Source of the DNA: an uncultured Kordiimonas sp. | GTDB lineage: Bacteria; Pseudomonadota; Alphaproteobacteria; Sphingomonadales; Kordiimonadaceae | Direction of reading: 5' to 3' | NCBI GenBank assembly: GCA_947503625.1 | Contig: CANNEK010000004.1 | Coordinates: forward strand, 186,001 to 250,000 | DNA: 64,000 nt | Part shown: positions 8,084-17,317 of the stretch, piece after piece | How positions within the stretch are numbered: the first letter of the stretch is position 1 | Layout of the letters: each line of letters opens with the position of its first letter | The notes under the pieces: generated by a model | The model's input: the letters and a program-made list of their open reading frames with translations, nothing else | What the model was told of the DNA's origin: nothing | Databases searched by the model: none | Position numbers and translations under genes: made by a program

Positions 8084-8779
8084 TTATGCCTGATAGCGGG
8101 TTGGGTCGGCAAGGTTCGCTTCGCGAAAGCCCTTTTGGCGCAACAGGCAACTGTCGCAGTGACCGCAGGCCGCCCCGGAAGTATCGGGATCATAGCAACT
8201 GATGGTCATGGCGTAATCAACACCCAATAGAGTGCCTTCTTTGGCAATCTGGGCTTTGCTCATGTCAATTAGAGGCGTGCGGATCTTTATGCGCTCGTTT
8301 TCAGTAACACCAACTTTGGTGCCCAGATTCGCAGTTTCCTCGTATGATTTTATGAACTCTGGTCTGCAATCAGGGTAGCCACTGTAATCAAGCGCGTTGA
8401 CCCCGATGAAGATATCCTTGGCGCCCACAACTTCCGCATAGGCGAGAGCGAACGAGAGGAAAATGGTATTCCGTGCCGGAACATAGGTGACAGGAATGTC
8501 GGCCTCCATGGTGCTTTCGTCGCGGTCTTTTGGGACATCAATGTCATCCGTTAGCGCGCTGCCACCAAACAGGGTCAGATCAATTTCCGCTGTTTTGTGC
8601 TCAGCAACGGCAAGATGTTTAGCTATACGGTCTGCTGCCTCAAGTTCAACACTGTGGCGCTGGCCATAACGGAATGACAGGGCATAGACTTCAAAGCCCT
8701 GATTTTGCGCGATTGCAACACACGTTGCACTATCGAGACCCCCGGACAATAAAACCACCGCTTTTTTTTGTTCAGACAT
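8084..8779 (-). CDS. queC: 7-cyano-7-deazaguanine synthase QueC
   Basis: This 231-residue ATP-dependent enzyme converts 7-carboxy-7-deazaguanine to preQ0. The PP-loop is SGGLDSAT near residues 12-19. Other marks are [20 protein letters not shown] and the C-terminal zinc site made by [14 protein letters not shown] and LLRQKGF. It is followed directly by queE, and with the convergent queF it supplies three consecutive steps from carboxy-tetrahydropterin to preQ1. queD and tgt are not in this window. Confidence 0.96.
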   Translation of the reverse strand: MSEQKKAVVLLSGGLDSATCVAIAQNQGFEVYALSFRYGQRHSVELEAADRIAKHLAVAEHKTAEIDLTLFGGSALTDDIDVPKDRDESTMEADIPVTYVPARNTIFLSFALAYAEVVGAKDIFIGVNALDYSGYPDCRPEFIKSYEETANLGTKVGVTENERIKIRTPLIDMSKAQIAKEGTLLGVDYAMTISCYDPDTSGAACGHCDSCLLRQKGFREANLADPTRYQA

Positions 8780-8875
8780 GCTTAACCTTATAAAACACCA
8801 AAGCCGGGCGCCCTATAGCACCCAGGAAAGTATTTGATAAGAAAAAAGCGCAGAAAGCGAATACGCGCCGGCTGG

Positions 8876-10117
8876 CTACTCCACAGGTGGGCGGCGGAAG
8901 GTTTCTTCGTCAAATTCACCTTCCCATTTAGCGACGGCTGTACCGACCGAGAGGTCACCGGTAACATTGACAACTGTTCTGATCATGTCGAGAGGGCGAT
9001 CAAACGGGAAAACAAAGCCGACGATGATAGCGGTTTGTGCGGCATCAATATCCAGAACACCAAGGACAGCAGCCAGCAAAAACAGAGATGCAGAGGGTAC
9101 AGCGGCGGTACCGATGGACACCAGTGTTGCGGCAAATGCGATCAGCAGGTATTCGGTAAGGCCCAAAGGAATACCCAGTACCTGCGCTGAAAACACTGCC
9201 AGAATGCCGACATAAATGCCGGACCCGTCCATGTTGATGGTAGCACCAAGAGGTAAAACACTAGAGGCAATGGGTGTTTTGATGCCAAGGTTATCTTCCG
9301 CGACAGATATGGTCACCGGAAGCGTGCCAGAGCTGGAGGACGTGGAAAAAGCAACCAACTGCGCACCACGAATACCCTGAAAGAAGCGAACTGCAGGCAG
9401 CTTGAGGATGTATTTCATAATGAAGCCGTGTGTGAGCAAAACGTGGATCACACATGCAGATATCATGGCACCTGCGAGCGGGAACACAGTAAACAACTGC
9501 TCAATCCCGCCAGTGCCAACAACCCCTGCTATAAGGGCAAACACGCCAAATGGTGCCACTTCCATCACGAGATGAGTAACCTTGAGCATAACTTCTGATG
9601 CCGCTTCGAATATCTCGGCCAGGTTTTTGGCGGGTTTGCCGGTAACCAATATACCTGTGCCGAACAGAAGGGCGAAGAAAATGAGTGCAAGCATTTCACC
9701 GTCAGCTAGTGCGCGGATCGGATTCAGCGGGATAATGCCGAGAAGGCGGTCTTCAAGGGACTGCGCAGCTGCTATTTCTTTGGGCACTGCTCCAGCGAGG
9801 TCAACACCAACGCCGGGTTGAATAATGGTTGCCATCGTGAGGCCAATGGTGATTGCGACAGCCGTGGTACCCATGTAAAGACCAAGAGTTTTTGTGCCCA
9901 GAGAGCCAAGGCGCTTTGGGTCGCCCATCGCGACAACGCCGGATACCAGTGTAACGAAAACCAGCGGAACAACGATCATGCGGATAAGGCGGATGAACAT
10001 TTCACCCATCCAGCCGATGCTGGTTGCAGATTCACCTGCCAACACGCCGAAGACGATACCTAGAACCAACATGCCCAAGATGCGCTTCCAAAGCGTAATG
10101 CCGAACCAGAATTTCAC
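8876..10117 (-). CDS. Dicarboxylate/amino acid:cation symporter (DAACS family)
   Basis: This is a 413-residue inner-membrane secondary transporter. Family hallmarks are the serine-rich hairpin STSSSSGTLPVT (about residues 278-289), NMDGSGIYVG in TM7, the second hairpin around GTAAVPSASL and DRPLDMIRTVVNVTGD in TM8. This combination places it with GltP/GltT/DctA transporters, which move glutamate, aspartate or C4-dicarboxylates with H+ or Na+. The exact substrate cannot be read. It is transcribed away from the small secreted-protein gene at 10420. Confidence 0.9.
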   Translation of the reverse strand: MKFWFGITLWKRILGMLVLGIVFGVLAGESATSIGWMGEMFIRLIRMIVVPLVFVTLVSGVVAMGDPKRLGSLGTKTLGLYMGTTAVAITIGLTMATIIQPGVGVDLAGAVPKEIAAAQSLEDRLLGIIPLNPIRALADGEMLALIFFALLFGTGILVTGKPAKNLAEIFEAASEVMLKVTHLVMEVAPFGVFALIAGVVGTGGIEQLFTVFPLAGAMISACVIHVLLTHGFIMKYILKLPAVRFFQGIRGAQLVAFSTSSSSGTLPVTISVAEDNLGIKTPIASSVLPLGATINMDGSGIYVGILAVFSAQVLGIPLGLTEYLLIAFAATLVSIGTAAVPSASLFLLAAVLGVLDIDAAQTAIIVGFVFPFDRPLDMIRTVVNVTGDLSVGTAVAKWEGEFDEETFRRPPVE

Positions 10118-10419
10118 GATTGTTCCCCTTAACTAGACGAAGCCTGCCAATTACGATTGTTGATCGCAATTGATAGTCCGTTCTCCCGCTTAACGTTCGG
10201 CAGGCTAAACAGATGCGGTCGGCATACGCAATATCTTTCGCACAGCAACTCCAAGAATGTGATCTGCAGAACTGCTGGTGGTTTTGTGCCTTAGCCACAT
10301 AAAAAACACTATTAATAATAAAATGTTAGGTAATATTTATAGGTATTGATTGTTTAACTTTTGATTAGGGATTTTATCTGCAATCTGTTAAAAGTTAATA
10401 TCTGGTTGCAAGGTTGTTT
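10118..10419. other. Divergent intergenic region, AT-rich on its right half
   Basis: This 302-base stretch lies between the symporter start and the gene at 10420. No open frame in it looks real. The right half (10300-10410) is strongly AT-rich and should hold promoters. The only recognisable site is the CtrA-like half-palindrome listed separately. Confidence 0.6.
10354..10368. promoter_or_regulatory. Near-consensus CtrA-type site
   Basis: TTAA-N7-TTAG matches seven of eight positions of the alphaproteobacterial CtrA box TTAA-N7-TTAA. It lies 52 bases before the start of the small secreted-protein gene. In AT-rich DNA such a match can arise by chance. Confidence 0.25.
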
Positions 10420-10893
10420 ATGGCTAAGACAAAAACACTAATCGCCTCGCTGATGCTGATGAGTTCCACAGCAAATGCTGTGGACGTCTGCATGCAAACG
10501 GCGGAAGTCAAGGCAGACCAGATACGGTTTGTCGAAACACAGTTGCGTGTTGCGACCCTGCAATGCAGAGGCGGCAATCACCGGGACATAGTTGGTCTTT
10601 ACAACGATTTTGTGCGTTCAAAACGACCTTATTTCATTGAAGCTGAAAGCCCACTGCGCACTTTTCTGCGCAGAACCCAAAAAGGCGGTCTGGATGGCTA
10701 TGTAATAAGCGTTGCCAACAAGGTATCGCTAGATGCCACCACTGTTGCCCAATTTTGCGACCGCGCGCGCATGGCGCTTCAGATGGCTGTCAAAATGCCT
10801 GATCCGACAGGATTGGTTACGCTGATGCCGGTTCGTTACCAGCAGCCTGAACGCAGCTGCGCTTATGCCAACAGACAGAGTATCTATCAATAA
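10420..10893 (+). CDS. Small secreted protein of unknown function
   Basis: This is a 157-residue protein from the ATG at 10420, with AAGG six bases upstream. A signal peptide of about 20 residues ends near ANA. The mature part has four cysteines, in VDVCMQ, LQCRGG, QFCDRAR and RSCAYA, which could form two disulfides in the periplasm. I recognise no domain. It stands alone between the symporter and ompA. Confidence 0.6.
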   Translation: MAKTKTLIASLMLMSSTANAVDVCMQTAEVKADQIRFVETQLRVATLQCRGGNHRDIVGLYNDFVRSKRPYFIEAESPLRTFLRRTQKGGLDGYVISVANKVSLDATTVAQFCDRARMALQMAVKMPDPTGLVTLMPVRYQQPERSCAYANRQSIYQ

Positions 10894-10949
10894 GAGTGGA
10901 ATTTAGCCCGGGAGGTGCGGCGCGCTGATACAGCACGCCGCTTGGTCTT

Positions 10950-12065
10950 TTAACGTGTGAGCACAATCTCTACCCGGCGGTTCTGCCATTCGCGCACGCC
11001 GTCGTCTGTCGCGACAAGAGGCGATCCCTCACCAAAACCGCGAATGTTGATACGGCCAGCCGGAACACCCTCAGCGATCAAGGCATCGCGCACAGCTTCT
11101 GCACGGCGTATCGCGAGCGCCTGGTTATATTGATCGCTACCAGAGCGGTCTGCGTGACCTGAAGCACTGATACGGGCAACACCATAGTCTTTGTAAACCG
11201 TCGCGGCCCGCTCGATGATGGATTGAGCATCAGCCGTAAGGTCAGATTTATCGAATTCAAAGAACACCATGAAAGGGCCCGGTACCGGGACAGGCGTTGG
11301 TTCGGGAGCTGGCGCCGGTGCAGGTGTTGGTGCAGGTGCCTGTTGAACAACCGGTGCAGGAGTTGGTGCAGGTGCTGGCTGAGCAGCGCGTGCTTTCTCG
11401 CCGAACTTCCATGTCAAGCGGGCAAACAATTCGTTAGCCACAAAGCGGTGACGTGCACCAAGGGCTTCCGTGCCAAACTTTCCGGTAAGGCTACGGAAGT
11501 GCCGGGCACCGATGCCCAACTCGAGGCCGCCAAGTGATTTGGTCAAATGCACCATTGCCTGGCTCGCTGGCTCCCAGTTGCGGCTGTCAGCTACGAGGAC
11601 GTTATCAGCCCGCACACTGTCCAGCTGAAGTAGGCTCATACCGATACCAAGACCAGCGTAAGCCTTCCAGCCTTCATAGTCCGCAAAGTTGTAGTGTGCG
11701 TTTATCATGAAACTGTCTGAATGTTGGCTACCGCTGCCTGAGCGCGATCCAACAGGAATGTCAAGGCGACCAGGGTCGGTAATGCCAACAGAACTGATAT
11801 CGTTGTTCCGAATTGCGTATTCGAATTCATAGCGCCACTTATTTATATTGCGGCCGAAATACAGCCCGCCAACAGCACCAAGGCTTTTGCGGGTCTCAAC
11901 ATCCAGTGTGCTGGCAGCGAATCCTTCCAAGTCTTCATTCAGCGCATCGGATAAGCCAAAATGAAAGCCTGCATAATAATAGTCTTCGTCTTGGGCCATA
12001 GCAGATGCGGTTGCACCCAGCAGGCAGGTGGCCAACACGAGGGAGGAGGTTTTGAGAGCGCGCAT
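10950..12065 (-). CDS. OmpA-family outer-membrane protein
   Basis: This is a 371-residue protein. A signal peptide (MRALKTSS to SAMAQ) is followed by an eight-strand-type barrel to about residue 235, a Pro/Ala-rich linker of about 35 residues, and a C-terminal peptidoglycan-binding OmpA domain (FFEFDKSDLTADAQ, SGHADRSGSDQYNQALA, RRAEAV, QNRRVEI). It tethers the outer membrane to peptidoglycan. The ATG at 12065 has AAGGA eight bases upstream; the longer frame from 12098 lacks this and spoils the signal peptide. Confidence 0.9.
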   Translation of the reverse strand: MRALKTSSLVLATCLLGATASAMAQDEDYYYAGFHFGLSDALNEDLEGFAASTLDVETRKSLGAVGGLYFGRNINKWRYEFEYAIRNNDISSVGITDPGRLDIPVGSRSGSGSQHSDSFMINAHYNFADYEGWKAYAGLGIGMSLLQLDSVRADNVLVADSRNWEPASQAMVHLTKSLGGLELGIGARHFRSLTGKFGTEALGARHRFVANELFARLTWKFGEKARAAQPAPAPTPAPVVQQAPAPTPAPAPAPEPTPVPVPGPFMVFFEFDKSDLTADAQSIIERAATVYKDYGVARISASGHADRSGSDQYNQALAIRRAEAVRDALIAEGVPAGRINIRGFGEGSPLVATDDGVREWQNRRVEIVLTR

Positions 12066-12336
12066 CAATTGATCCTTCTGTTGCGACATTTGCTTCATAG
12101 CCCGGATTAAGGGCTAGGATAATTTGAAACAAGAGCAAACCGTTATTATTCGTAGTCAGGACAATAGTGTAGCGGCCAAATGTGGCATTTTTGCAAGGCA
12201 TGGAGCTGCCGGGCGCGCTTGCCAGGTTTGATTTTCACACAGATTCTGTGGATACTGGTTTTGCTGTGCTGAACTGGCACAGTTGGGTGGGTGAAATCGA
12301 TTTATCCATCGTCACAGAAAAAAATAGGGGGATTGA

Positions 12337-14400
12337 ATGTTCTATCGTCTTGCAGCGGTGTGCGCTGCAGCAGTGGGCCTGACCTTTATGGCTCCCTCAA
12401 CGATGGCTTGGGCTGAGCCATTAAAACTTGAAACTTATCTTGATATTGAAAATGTCGCTGATCCGCAGATTTCGCCGGATGGAAGTCAGGTTATCTATGT
12501 CCGCTCTCATGTGGACAAGATGAAAGACCGGCGATCTGCATCTGTGTGGATCATGAATTCGGATGGTAGCAAAAACCGTCAGCTGATGGCACGTGGTGGC
12601 AACGTGCGATGGTCACCTGACGGTGAGAGAATTGCTTTCATTGCACCGGATGCAGACGGCAAGTCTCAGATATTCGTTCGCTGGATGGATAGTGAAGGTG
12701 CCGTTAGCCAGGTAACATATGGAACCGAGCGACCACGCGGTGTGTTCTGGTCACCTGATGGTCAGTCAATCGCCTTCATGTCTCGTGTCCCCCGGAAAAC
12801 AGACTTTACAGTTAAGTTGCCTGGTAAGCCTGCTGGTGCCAAATGGAAAGAAGATCCCATGGTGGTCGAAGAATTCCTCTGGCATCAGGACCGGATTGGG
12901 CCGATGAATGATGGCTGGGATCATATTTTTGTGGTGACAGCGGAAGGCGGGACGCCTAAGCAACTGACAAGCGGTAACTGGCATGCCAATACCCGCCGCC
13001 TGGGGGCAATCCGCTCTGCGGCAAACCTTTCATGGTCGCCGGACGGCAGCAAGATCGCGTTTGATGGGTTGGCTGAAGAGGATGACGGCCGTCGCTATAC
13101 CGAGACTTACATCTACACAGTTGACGTAGTGTCAAAAGAGATCGTGCGTTTGACAGACGAAAGCATTGGGGCTCAGGACCCGGTATTCTCGCCGAATGGC
13201 GAGATGGTTGCTTTCACAGCATTCCACGAGTCGATTATGAGCTATCGCCATTCCAATCTGTATGTTGTGAATGCAGATGGTTCCGGTCAACGCCGCGTAG
13301 CGGGTGACCTGGCATCAGGACCTGGCGGTTTGAGGTGGGCTTCGAATTCTCGTGGTATCTATTTCACGCTGGATAAAGAAGGCGACCGCAACGTTCACTT
13401 CACCAGCCTTGGCGGGGATATTCGCGACGTTACCAGTGGTGATCAGAATATTTTCCTGTCCAATGTTTCTGACCGTGGTGTAGCTGTTGCTCTTCAGTCA
13501 GACGCAAACCATACACCTGACGTAGTGCGGTTTGACCTTTCGGATGGTGATGACTTCGCGCGGCTGACCAACGTGAATGCAGATGTGTTTGCTGGTGTTG
13601 ACAGGTCTGAAACCATCGAGTTCTGGTACGATTCAACAGAAAATACCCGTGTGCAGGGGTGGGCGGTCTTGCCACCGAACTTTGATGAGACGAAGAAGTA
13701 TCCACTTATTCTGTCGATACATGGTGGTCCGCACGCGATGTACCGGGAAACATATAACTTTATGTTCCACCATTTCGCCGCGGAGGGTTACATCGTGCTG
13801 TTTACCAACCCACGTGGGTCAACAGGGTACGGAGAGGGGTTTGCTGCGGCAATCGAGAACATGTATCCCGGGCCTCGGGACTATGCTGACCTTATGGGCG
13901 GCGTTGATTACCTGATCAACCAGGGCTATGTGGACCCGGAGCGCACGTTTGTAACGGGTTGTTCCGGTGGCGGCATACTGACCGCCTGGACGATCACGCA
14001 AACAGACCGGTTCAAGGCGGCTGCTTCGCGTTGTGTTGTTTCGGATTGGATCGGTATGGTCGGTACCACCGATGTTTCAGGCTGGATGATCAATTTCTTC
14101 GAAAAACCCTTCTGGGAAGATCCAACACAGTGGTACGAGCATTCAGCTATCATGCATTCCGAGAATGTGAAGACTCCGACGCTCTTCATGACGGGAGACG
14201 TAGACCGCCGGACGCCTGATCAGCAGGCCAAGCAAATGTACGCCGTTCTGAAATACCTGGGTGTGCCGACAAAGTACATTTCGGTGAAGGGTGAATATCA
14301 CGGCACGGGGTCTATTCCTTCGAATTACCTCAGACGGCAATTGTACCTGATGAAATGGTTCAACATGTATGACCCGGCCCGCCAGGGCGAAGCGGAGTAG
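12337..14400 (+). CDS. Secreted S9-family prolyl oligopeptidase / acylaminoacyl peptidase
   Basis: This 687-residue protein starts with a signal peptide ending near AWA, giving a periplasmic location. Residues of about 30-410 form a WD40-like beta-propeller with repeated WSPDG/FSPNG motifs. The C-terminal alpha/beta-hydrolase has its nucleophile Ser in GCSGGG (about residue 548), the Asp in TGDVDRRTP and the His in GEYHGT. It should cleave short peptides or acyl-blocked N-termini. The GCSGGG elbow replaces the more common GxSYGG. It is monocistronic, with its own terminator. Confidence 0.9.
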   Translation: MFYRLAAVCAAAVGLTFMAPSTMAWAEPLKLETYLDIENVADPQISPDGSQVIYVRSHVDKMKDRRSASVWIMNSDGSKNRQLMARGGNVRWSPDGERIAFIAPDADGKSQIFVRWMDSEGAVSQVTYGTERPRGVFWSPDGQSIAFMSRVPRKTDFTVKLPGKPAGAKWKEDPMVVEEFLWHQDRIGPMNDGWDHIFVVTAEGGTPKQLTSGNWHANTRRLGAIRSAANLSWSPDGSKIAFDGLAEEDDGRRYTETYIYTVDVVSKEIVRLTDESIGAQDPVFSPNGEMVAFTAFHESIMSYRHSNLYVVNADGSGQRRVAGDLASGPGGLRWASNSRGIYFTLDKEGDRNVHFTSLGGDIRDVTSGDQNIFLSNVSDRGVAVALQSDANHTPDVVRFDLSDGDDFARLTNVNADVFAGVDRSETIEFWYDSTENTRVQGWAVLPPNFDETKKYPLILSIHGGPHAMYRETYNFMFHHFAAEGYIVLFTNPRGSTGYGEGFAAAIENMYPGPRDYADLMGGVDYLINQGYVDPERTFVTGCSGGGILTAWTITQTDRFKAAASRCVVSDWIGMVGTTDVSGWMINFFEKPFWEDPTQWYEHSAIMHSENVKTPTLFMTGDVDRRTPDQQAKQMYAVLKYLGVPTKYISVKGEYHGTGSIPSNYLRRQLYLMKWFNMYDPARQGEAE

Positions 14401-14411
14401 GCTTGGATAAA

Positions 14412-14447
14412 GAAAAAGCCCGGAGTATTGCTCCGGGCTTTCTTTTA
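14412..14447. terminator. Bidirectional terminator between the S9 peptidase and tRNA-Asn
   Basis: The 10-bp stem AAGCCCGGAG/CTCCGGGCTT with a five-base loop has T-rich tails on both strands. It serves the peptidase on the plus strand and the tRNA on the minus strand. Confidence 0.85.
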
Positions 14448-14448
14448 T

Positions 14449-14524
14449 TGGCTCCGCCTGCTGGGCTCGAACCAGCGACCCAATGATTAACAGTCATTTG
14501 CTCTACCAACTGAGCTAAGGCGGA
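14449..14524 (-). tRNA. tRNA-Asn (GTT)
   Basis: This is a 76-nt cloverleaf on the minus strand. The acceptor TCCGCCT pairs with AGGCGGA, the anticodon loop is CTGTTAA (GTT), the T-loop is GGTTCGAGCC, the discriminator is G, and CCA is encoded. Confidence 0.97.
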
Positions 14525-14560
14525 TCAGTTCCACCGGGTGTCCCCAGCGGTGTGGAGGTC

Positions 14561-14588
14561 TTTATACTCAAAAAAAAGCCCCTGCCAA
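14561..14588 (-). promoter_or_regulatory. Sigma-70 promoter of tRNA-Asn
   Basis: On the minus strand, TTGGCA (14588-14583), a 16-base spacer and TATAAA (14566-14561) place the start about 30 bases before the tRNA. The -35 lies inside the terminator stem of the upstream hydrolase gene. Confidence 0.7.
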
Positions 14589-14639
14589 GCAGAATTTTAC
14601 ATTTTTTAGACGGCACCATCAACAATGAGCCTGGCAGGG
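14571..14639 (-). terminator. Long-loop terminator of the hydrolase gene
   Basis: CCCTGCCA and TGGCAGGG form an 8-bp stem around a loop of about 45 bases, followed on the minus strand by a run of T. It lies about 80 bases after the hydrolase stop. The large loop makes this less certain. Confidence 0.45.
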
Positions 14640-14720
14640 TCGACCAGCATCAGTTTTTTGGGTGTTAACACATCATGTCTTCAGCAATTAAGTGGCCACA
14701 AGTTTCCATAAAACGTTGGC

Positions 14721-15683
14721 TTAGTGTGTCGTTCTGATCGCTGGTTCAACGTCACTGCCAATATTTGGAATGTCGGAAGACTGAATGTCCGAATTTCCAG
14801 CGGAGTAGCGGCTGTTTTCTGTGGACAGGACGATTGTAGGTAGTGGTTTCTTGATCTCGATTACCCCCGAACCTGCCAGTATTGTGTTAATGGTTTTCTT
14901 GAACTGGATCACGTGTACCATATGGTCTGCACCATCTATCGAGACGTAGCGACCTCTCGGGAATGCGTCCGCGATCAGCTTGTTTGCAGCCGGTGGAACA
15001 AAAATATCATGTTCGCCCGTCGATACCAGGGTGCGCACGTCAGGCAGTAGACTGAGATCAGTGTTGCCATGCTTTAGAATGCGTTTTGTATTGTGAATAA
15101 ACTGTTCTCTGATGCCTTCATTGGCGTGTGTGAGCGCATAATGGAGTTTTTCACCCGCCAGACGCGCTAACTTGTTGGTTTCGCGCAGTTCGGGATTCGA
15201 CATAAGATTTGTAAAACTGTCGGCAAAGGCTTCCTGCTTGTCCCATTTTAAATAGAACAGCATCAGATTGAATTCATAGATCAGCCTTTCGGGAATTCTG
15301 TGCATTGCTCCCAGAAGGGTGAGCCGGCTCACCATCGCCTTATATTGTTGAACGAACCTGAGAGCAATGATGCTGCCGTAACTGAACCCGACAAGGTTGA
15401 TCTTGCGCACTTGCAGCTTCTCCAGCGCAGCGGCTATGCATTCAGCGATAAACTCGAAGGTGTAATTGTAAGGCAGGACACCCGTTTCGCCATTTCCAGG
15501 CGTATCGAAAGCGATAACCCATGTGTGTTTCGCCAGTGCTCCGCTCATGCGTTCGATCTGGGCGATATTCTGGAACGCTCCGCCGATGACCACAAGCGGT
15601 ATATCACAGGTTCCACGTGCATATTCTTTAACGTGCACTGGAAAGCCCTTGTGATTGAGCGTATGAACAATTGTGTCAGCCAT
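14721..15683 (-). CDS. Alpha/beta-fold hydrolase
   Basis: This 320-residue protein has no signal peptide. The fold is shown by VVIGGAFQN (oxyanion region), FDTPGNGETG, the nucleophile elbow GFSYGS (about residues 98-103), the acid in STGEHDIFVPP and the His in GADHMVHV. The catalytic Ser-Asp-His triad is therefore complete. A 60-residue C-terminal tail after the fold is polar and of unknown role. The substrate is unknown; esterase, thioesterase or lactonase activity are all possible. Confidence 0.75.
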   Translation of the reverse strand: MADTIVHTLNHKGFPVHVKEYARGTCDIPLVVIGGAFQNIAQIERMSGALAKHTWVIAFDTPGNGETGVLPYNYTFEFIAECIAAALEKLQVRKINLVGFSYGSIIALRFVQQYKAMVSRLTLLGAMHRIPERLIYEFNLMLFYLKWDKQEAFADSFTNLMSNPELRETNKLARLAGEKLHYALTHANEGIREQFIHNTKRILKHGNTDLSLLPDVRTLVSTGEHDIFVPPAANKLIADAFPRGRYVSIDGADHMVHVIQFKKTINTILAGSGVIEIKKPLPTIVLSTENSRYSAGNSDIQSSDIPNIGSDVEPAIRTTH

Positions 15684-15993
15684 TTTAATCTCCTACCCGG
15701 CGTTTTTTTCTCAACCGTTCTCGCCATTCAGGCAGCAATATATGCCGGTCAAAATGACAACACTGCGTACCATCGCAAGTAGAATGCCAAGTGAAAGATA
15801 TACTTTAGGGTGTGCAAAGCAAGTGCTAAGTACAACTTTATAGGATAAAGAGTTACTTGAATAAAATCGGATGCTTAGTGAAAAAATGACACAATCTCAA
15901 GCTTAAATGCTAAACGTTTATCGTGCTGTGGACATTAAATTGAACACCTAAAAGTAGTACATTGTGAAGCTATGTATTGTGAATAGGTAGGTA
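15684..15993. other. AT-rich intergenic region
   Basis: This 310-base stretch lies between the hydrolase start and the dioxygenase stop. It is clearly richer in A+T than its neighbours and must hold the hydrolase promoter. I see no convincing promoter pair, terminator, repeat or small coding frame. Confidence 0.6.
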
Positions 15994-17196
15994 TTATTTC
16001 ACCATCGTTGCTACCAATTGTTCCTGCACTTCATCGCGGTGCTTTTTCAGATATCTCATAAACGGTGTGCCGCCAGTGCCAATTTCAGTATCGTTGCCTT
16101 CGCCAGTCTTGGCCTGTTTGTTGATATAGCTGGCTGCATATTCCAGATGCTTGGTGCGGAACGCGGCAAGCTTGCTGATACAATCGTTGTAGAGTTGTTT
16201 TGTTTCCTGTGTGCCGCTCGCGCATACAAAGTCCCGTAGGTTGCTGTGCTGCCTGACGTTGTCAATGAATCGGCGGTGAGCAGGAGGACGGTATTCATGT
16301 AGTTCATCCAGATACGTTCTAAGTGGATCCGAGGCGTGGGTTATGCCGAAAAAAGCGTCCATCGTCGGGACTATTGAAGATTGTGAGCCTGTTTGTCCGC
16401 GGAAGGCCTGCGGCTCTTGTCCGGTTTCGGAAACACCTTCATATACCAGTCCGCCATCCAGGGCAGGGTTATCTTTCCAGCCATGAATCCAGGGACGTAC
16501 GCGATTGTAATATACGTAGGGGTCACAACGTTCCGGCATCCTGTCAAAGATTGCGTTTACGTCATCCCAGACCCGCGAAATAGTTTGGAGGCCGACTTGA
16601 ACAGCTTTTTGGTCGCCGCTGTCTGCAGCATCAATAAGATGCGGAACAATGGCTAACATTTCGCCTGCGCGGGCTTCGATAGCCACATGGACAATCACAA
16701 ACCACGCTTCGTCCTGTCCTGCCAGGAAAGGTTGAAGCATGTAAACATTTGACAGGTCGATAGGGCCCTGGGGGTCAACCAGTCCCCAATTGTCCAGCAC
16801 GTAGGAAGAATAGGGTAAGAGCGGTTTCTGCTCAATCGCTTTCGCCAGACGCCAAATAGGCATGGCCAGACAAGCGGGCAGTCTTTCAGGGGCTTCAGGT
16901 GCGCCCCAAACATATGACTGAACAAGGAATGAATAATGCACCATTGCGATACGTTTTTGCGCCTCGGTTGCGGTTTCACAGAAATCTGTCAGGTCGACTG
17001 TGGGTAATGCCTCCAGAATTGACCGGATTTGCCCCGTCGGCAGTGAATGCGGCAAGCGTAGCGCGGCTTGTCGAATTGGCTCAAGGTATGCTGGCAGTCT
17101 TACGGCATTGGGGTCAAAGGTGGATAGGAAACCTCTCTCTTTGCTGATGTCATAGTCTTCAAGTTTGAGCGAAGGCTTCTTTGCTGTATTAATCAT
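15994..17196 (-). CDS. Indoleamine 2,3-dioxygenase-family heme protein
   Basis: This 400-residue protein has about the length of animal and fungal IDO (near 400). Family marks are LPYSSYVLDNWG, the substrate-region FRGQTGSQSS followed by PTMDAFFGITH, a heme-ligand His candidate in KHLEYAASYI and the C-terminal GTGGTPFMRYLKKHRDE. It would open the indole ring of tryptophan to N-formylkynurenine with O2. Bacteria more often use tetrameric TDO for this. It is divergent from an Lrp/AsnC regulator, with a palindrome between them. No kynurenine formamidase or kynureninase lies nearby. Confidence 0.85.
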   Translation of the reverse strand: MINTAKKPSLKLEDYDISKERGFLSTFDPNAVRLPAYLEPIRQAALRLPHSLPTGQIRSILEALPTVDLTDFCETATEAQKRIAMVHYSFLVQSYVWGAPEAPERLPACLAMPIWRLAKAIEQKPLLPYSSYVLDNWGLVDPQGPIDLSNVYMLQPFLAGQDEAWFVIVHVAIEARAGEMLAIVPHLIDAADSGDQKAVQVGLQTISRVWDDVNAIFDRMPERCDPYVYYNRVRPWIHGWKDNPALDGGLVYEGVSETGQEPQAFRGQTGSQSSIVPTMDAFFGITHASDPLRTYLDELHEYRPPAHRRFIDNVRQHSNLRDFVCASGTQETKQLYNDCISKLAAFRTKHLEYAASYINKQAKTGEGNDTEIGTGGTPFMRYLKKHRDEVQEQLVATMVK

Positions 17197-17232
17197 TACT
17201 ACTTTTCCTCGAATGCCGAATAAAATTCTGTT

Positions 17233-17253
17233 TTATTTGAATAATTCGAATAA
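17233..17253. promoter_or_regulatory. Palindromic operator candidate between IDO and Lrp genes
   Basis: This 21-bp imperfect palindrome has arms TTATTtGAAT and ATTCgAATAA around a central A, with one mismatched pair. It sits 37 bases before the dioxygenase start and 65 bases before the regulator start. AT-rich palindromes with GAA-TTC cores are common Lrp/AsnC targets. Confidence 0.55.
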
Positions 17254-17317
17254 CATATTGAGTACAGGCATGATATGGATGCCGATCGTAAAAACAGATG
17301 GTATTCGGGGAAATCGT

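Noticed and set aside
8780-8875. preQ1 riboswitch upstream of queC
   Set aside because: No recognisable preQ1 aptamer core is visible in this leader.
12182-12382. 66-residue frame before the S9 peptidase
   Set aside because: It overlaps the well-supported peptidase start and lacks protein-like composition.
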